The notes under the pieces: model-generated
The model's input: the letters and a program-made list of their open reading frames with translations, nothing else
What the model was told of the DNA's origin: nothing
Databases searched by the model: none
Shown here: positions 61,601 to 64,000 of the stretch, one piece after another
Layout: each line of letters opens with the position of its first letter
Position numbering within the stretch: position 1 is the stretch's first letter
Position numbers and translations under genes: made by a program
DNA from: Trichobilharzia regenti
Lineage: Eukaryota; Platyhelminthes; Trematoda; Strigeidida; Schistosomatidae
Direction of reading: 5' to 3'
NCBI GenBank assembly: GCA_944472135.2
Contig: OX235265.1
Coordinates: forward strand, 94,644,984-94,708,983
Length of the DNA stretch: 64,000 nt

Positions 61601-62847
61601 TCAGCTCATGATGAAAATCCTGTGAAATTATTTGTGTTGAAAATCCGAATTTTGTTGTTTATGCAAAGTATATCATAGTGGTGAAGCTCTGCCTAGCCTT
61701 TCTGAAGCTTAGAAAGTAGCACACTCTTAATTAGTTATTTAACTAACCATTTCTAAATCAAAACTCAATGTCTAAATTTATTGGTGTTGACGATTCGTCT
61801 CATTCAGAATACAACTACAACACATCAAACCTTAACATATGAAACCATCTGAATTGCAAATGTTTCCTTCACTAGTTAACTCGGGATATCTGAATTTGAA
61901 GATTACACTAATCGTCATTCAGTCCATTAACTTCCTTCGATGATAATAATAATTACCATGTCTTTTACAGGTACAGACGAGGAGGCATCATTAGTCATTG
62001 GCGGTGAAGCTATATTGTGGGGCACAAGTGTGGATGAGACCAATGCGATCACTGTTGCATGGTAAGTATCGTTTGTGAATTCCACAGTGCACTTCTCATG
62101 CTATCAGCTTTCAATCACTTAACAAAATGGTTTGAGTTGGGTTAGGGGTAAATGAACTAAGTGTATATAGAGATTTTTGAGTTGACAAGACAACTGAGTG
62201 AAAATGTCACTTGGGACAGAAAATGACAAAGTAGCTCAGTGCTGAGTCTCTGCCAGAATATGAGCATTCAATAACATCCCTTCAGGTTCAGATGAAACAG
62301 GATGGACAGATCGATGGAACTGCATCGTTAGTCAATCTTGAAACAATTATCATAAAGATGAATTGTGATTTTCACTACTCCTATGACTGTCTTCAAGATA
62401 TCGCGTATATTACCAGTCACTATGTTTGAATGTCAACCGCTGAGGATGGAGCTGAAGGTCCTACTGGTTTCGATATCAAATGATCATTACTGAATTTTCA
62501 GGCTAAATTGACTCCGGCCTCTATCAGACTTACATCTTTTCACAGCTGGGCAGATATCGAGTGATACGCCTTCGAATATGCTTCAAACGCGAGACTCATA
62601 CATGAAATGATGCAGGGAGACATCCAGTTTATGACAGACCGATTTTTGAATAGCCTGACAAAAATATTTAGTGTGACCTTATTTTTTTTGCTTTGTTTAC
62701 TACAACGAAGTATCTTCTCTCATCTCTGTGACATATATGTGTAGGCCCAGAGGTGCCGCTGTAGCTGAAAGATTATGGTCGAAAAACCCTGAGGCAATTG
62801 AAGAATTCTCACAACGAATCGGTGAACTTCGATGCAGAATGGTCTAG
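52625..62847 (+). CDS. Hexosaminidase-like GH20 gene, copy D
   Basis: The most complete copy. Exons: 52625-52958, 53001-53113, 53165-53275, 53317-53418, 53482-53590, 55956-56160, 58053-58226, 60024-60213, 61971-62061, 62745-62847; about 510 residues, close to lysosomal family members. Signal peptide MICFSALFVVAFLLTN, IVPKP, N-terminal GH20b domain, then the barrel: HRGMLLDTGRNFMP (substrate Arg kept), [80 protein letters not shown]. Splicing the 42-nt intron (52959-53000) restores the ESY motif; phases agree except in exon 7. Oddities: Asn for catalytic Asp; Thr where LWGE has Glu; Asn where SAPWY has Tyr; one base missing in an A4 run near 58066 (frameshift or sequencing error); the last codon TAG overlaps a GTGAGT donor. 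It may be functional but noncanonical, or a young pseudogene. Confidence 0.85.
53662..53860 (+). mobile_element. tRNA-headed SINE, copy 2
   Basis: Inserted in intron 5 of copy D; the same intron in copy B (near 24985) is empty. The head has A box TGGCACAGTGG and B box GGTTCGAGCC. TGTGTGTCGG pairs almost fully with CCGACGCACA, closing the tRNA-like fold. The body ends GGTGTGGAATCAAGCTGTAA plus an A-rich tail. No hammerhead core is seen in this SINE family. Confidence 0.88.
54356..54940 (-). CDS. PLE-4 GIY-YIG endonuclease
   Basis: Open frame of 194 codons. IYQFSCVSGHTYIGRSNRAL holds the GIY-YIG strands, followed by a Glu-His (GEH). The C-terminus is EAIAIHRLKPPLC. The upstream part (VFIKLPYDGEINSKIVRQRL) is the usual linker between reverse transcriptase and endonuclease. 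A stop upstream separates it from the reverse transcriptase, so the start Met is not original. Confidence 0.82.
   Translation of the reverse strand: MKFLNRCRNQLVSKPTIHTVPKKKVFIKLPYDGEINSKIVRQRLNVIIRRTYYATQLVIVENAKNMLHCKPQKWTDGYITSHTIYQFSCVSGHTYIGRSNRALHLSVGEHISKWLEKQINCDKPIDAGVGLPTSFIAKHLTQMNHKIDVKSTFKVIYNNGQGRLLKYAEAIAIHRLKPPLCIQKQFVITLNLPW
55328..55747 (-). CDS. PLE-4 reverse transcriptase, partial
   Basis: Open frame of 139 codons covering the palm: KMYSFDGNSLFTNVP (Asp of motif A, then a degraded FDVTSLFTNVP-like run), FEGEHFRQVDGVPVGSPLEP (motif B), LLADV. The catalytic YVDD follows near 55290 in another frame, so at least one frameshift breaks it. The N-terminal part is missing. Confidence 0.82.
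   Translation of the reverse strand: MCNSPTHKLAKWLVDISSPVCNGLCKFTLKDTFELVHCLVDMNIKDRKMYSFDGNSLFTNVPLVKTVDILCDYISSSCFSFPFPLTYLKDLSLLLLCTDNVHFTFEGEHFRQVDGVPVGSPLEPLLADVSHVLFLDLWP
57359..57376. repeat. (GA)n microsatellite
   Basis: About eight GA repeats in intron 6 of copy D. Confidence 0.9.
59573..59757 (+). mobile_element. tRNA-headed SINE, copy 3 (diverged)
   Basis: In intron 7 of copy D. TGTGCGTCAGCGGCACAG and GCCAATGCACACCTG match the SINE head, and GGTCGACCTGCTAAATTTGGGC matches the body apart from changes. The B box is damaged (GGTTAGATCG), so it is older than copies 1 and 2 and probably silent. Confidence 0.75.
61446..61690 (+). mobile_element. Sm-alpha-like SINE with tRNA head and hammerhead
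   Basis: In intron 8 of copy D. The tRNA-like head has A box GTGGATTAATGG and a perfect B box GGTTCGACTCC; CTGGG/CCCGG form the T-stem. A hammerhead ribozyme follows within 15 bases. Schistosome Sm-alpha repeats are known to combine a polymerase III promoter with a hammerhead, and this element fits that class. The 3' limit is estimated. Confidence 0.8.
61524..61567 (+). ncRNA. Hammerhead ribozyme (type I)
   Basis: All core parts are present in order: stem I strand TACTG (61524-61528), CTGAAGA (61529-61535, CUGANGA consensus), stem II GTCC (61536-61539), 7-nt loop, GGAC (61547-61550), GAAA (61551-61554), short stem III in ACAGCTGT, cleavage triplet GTC (61560-61562), stem I strand CAGTA (61563-61567). 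Predicted cleavage is after 61562. Stem III is very short and self-complementary, so action as a dimer is possible. Confidence 0.88.
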
Positions 62848-63539
62848 TGAGTCCTTGTATTCTTATATTCACGCGTAATTCATTGAAGCAGATTGAAGTA
62901 AACAGACATTTCATGCAAATTCAGAAGTTATACTGTGATATGTTTTTGCCATGGTAATACTCAACGTTATATGTGACATCCATTTTTGTTTCTAACGAAG
63001 AATCTGATCTTACTTTATTTTAGTTGCGTATAATATTAGCACAAGCATGGAAATTAGAAAATTTAACCAACCGCGGTTATTTCAATATTGCATGGTTAAT
63101 TCGAATGTAAAATTCAAAGATTAGTTAGATTAGTTCATAAGAAAGTGGAGTCCACCAAACGAGTCTACCTCCTGGGATGTATTAAATATCTTAGAGCTCT
63201 TCACTGCACGTGCCGAATGTTGTCTAAGTGCCAGTGAATGCTGAAATTTAACCCTTAATTAATGATTCATTTGCTGGTTTCGACTCTGAAACTGTCAACA
63301 AACCACCTAACTCGATATAAGCAATCTGAAGACAAAACACATAGATGAGCAAAGAGGCTCTTTTGGGTGAGTACATTCTCCAGGTTAGATGTAAAATCGT
63401 ATTTAAATACATTTCTTCTCATTGAAGGGTAGCAAGAAAAGTGATTGGTTGTAGATATTTGTCAATGCATGTGAAGAATTCAAAAAGTGTATCAGAGAAA
63501 AGGTATAAGAGTTATGTGACCAGATAACTAGCTTGCTAG
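62848..63539. other. No recognised gene; possible last exon of copy D
   Basis: If the GTGAGT at 62847 is used as a donor, the TTTATTTTAG acceptor near 63024 would add only Tyr-Cys-Val before a stop. Otherwise the gene ends at 62847. Nothing else is recognised. Confidence 0.4.
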
Positions 63540-64000
63540 GATACTAGCTTACTAGTTTTCTTGCCGGTCCTAAGCCCGGATAAAGAGGGAGGGTTGGGGC
63601 GTGGTGCAAACAACTCCACCCCTGTAAAACAACCAAATCGCTACAGAAACTTCAACAAATAAATATATTAAAAATTCTAAAAACATTAACAATAGCCTTA
63701 TTTTTCGCTGGAATCGGGGAAGCGAAATGACGTAGGCTGGTGAAAGCCTTCGGGAAGCCAGTCAGCCGATGTGCCTTCTTTCGATGAAAGCGAAAGTAAG
63801 GATGAGTACCTGGAATGTTCGCACAATGTACGAAACTGGAAAGGCTGCCCAGATAGGCGCTGAAATGAGAAGGTACACAATAGAAGTGTTGGGAATCTGC
63901 GAAAGCAGATGGAACGGAACTGGAAGGTGCCAACTACCAACTGGAGAGACAGTAATCTTTTCCGGCCACCCAGAGGACAACCACGAGCACACCGAGGGAG
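63540..64000 (+). mobile_element. RTE/SR2-type non-LTR retrotransposon, 5' end
   Basis: The 5' UTR includes CCTAAGCCCGGATAAAG and AAATCGCTACAGAAACTTCA, sequences I associate with schistosome RTE elements. It leads into an apurinic endonuclease frame. It runs off the window and begins about 700 bp after copy D. Confidence 0.85.
63769..64000 (+). CDS. RTE endonuclease-reverse transcriptase, N-terminal part
   Basis: The frame opens after a TAG at 63733 and has its first Met at 63769 and others at 63784 and 63802. It contains STWNVRTMYETGKAAQ (the TWNVRTL/M start of APE-type endonucleases, with the catalytic Asn) and LGICESRWNGTG (with the catalytic Glu). It is open to the window edge, so most of the protein lies outside. 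Minus-strand frames over the same bases are shadows. Confidence 0.85.
   Translation, partial: MCLLSMKAKVRMSTWNVRTMYETGKAAQIGAEMRRYTIEVLGICESRWNGTGRCQLPTGETVIFSGHPEDNHEHTEG

Noticed and set aside
63652..63992. Minus-strand open frames at the right edge
   Set aside because: They overlap the plus-strand RTE endonuclease, whose TWNVRTM motif is unmistakable.
1..64000. Female-specific (W) chromosome origin
   Set aside because: Repeats and palindromes are suggestive only; no known sex marker was recognised.

Overview
The window is about 65% AT and looks like a repeat-rich stretch of a schistosome (Schistosoma, blood fluke) genome. The evidence is a tRNA-headed SINE carrying a hammerhead ribozyme, several Penelope-like elements (PLEs) with GIY-YIG endonucleases, an RTE/SR2-type retrotransposon, and genes with very short 5' introns and long 3' introns. 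Genus is inferred from these hallmarks; species cannot be given. Nothing prokaryotic was seen (no operons, no CRISPR).

The only host gene family is a cluster of four GH20 beta-N-acetylhexosaminidase-like copies, called A-D here. A (minus, 9091 to 2889) and C (plus, 39681-45248) are the arms of an inverted duplication of about 7.4-8.2 kb, separated by about 28 kb. B (plus, 23950-26468) and D (plus, 52625-62847) are a second, directly repeated pair. All share one exon plan with conserved 42-nt and 41-nt introns. D is the only copy with all ten exons. A, B and C are pseudogenes with stops, frameshifts, lost splice sites and partial exon deletions. The GH20 acid motif GGDE reads GGNE in A, C and D and GSNQ in B, so the cluster seems to descend from a catalytically altered ancestor.

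Layout: 1-2390 repeat debris; 2390-10543 left arm with copy A; 11149-20670 a nearly perfect array of 16 x 595 bp whose unit contains the 3' tail of a PLE; 20671-23612 PLE with reverse transcriptase and GIY-YIG endonuclease; 23615-27490 copy B with a PLE insertion; 27490-38018 decayed PLE and CR1-like pieces; 38019-38324 solo LTR; 38673-46043 right arm with copy C and another solo LTR; 46735-47340 CR1-like remnant; 49500-52377 an internally deleted Ty3/Gypsy element with perfect 5-bp target duplications; 52625-62847 copy D with SINEs and a PLE in its introns and a hammerhead ribozyme at 61524-61567; 63540 to the end, the 5' end of an RTE element.

The strongest leads are the PLE-derived 595-bp array abutting its parent PLE, the altered active site of the hexosaminidase cluster, the complementary exon-7 deletions in copies A and C, the well-formed hammerhead ribozyme, and the Gypsy element whose protease is fused in frame to its integrase tail.
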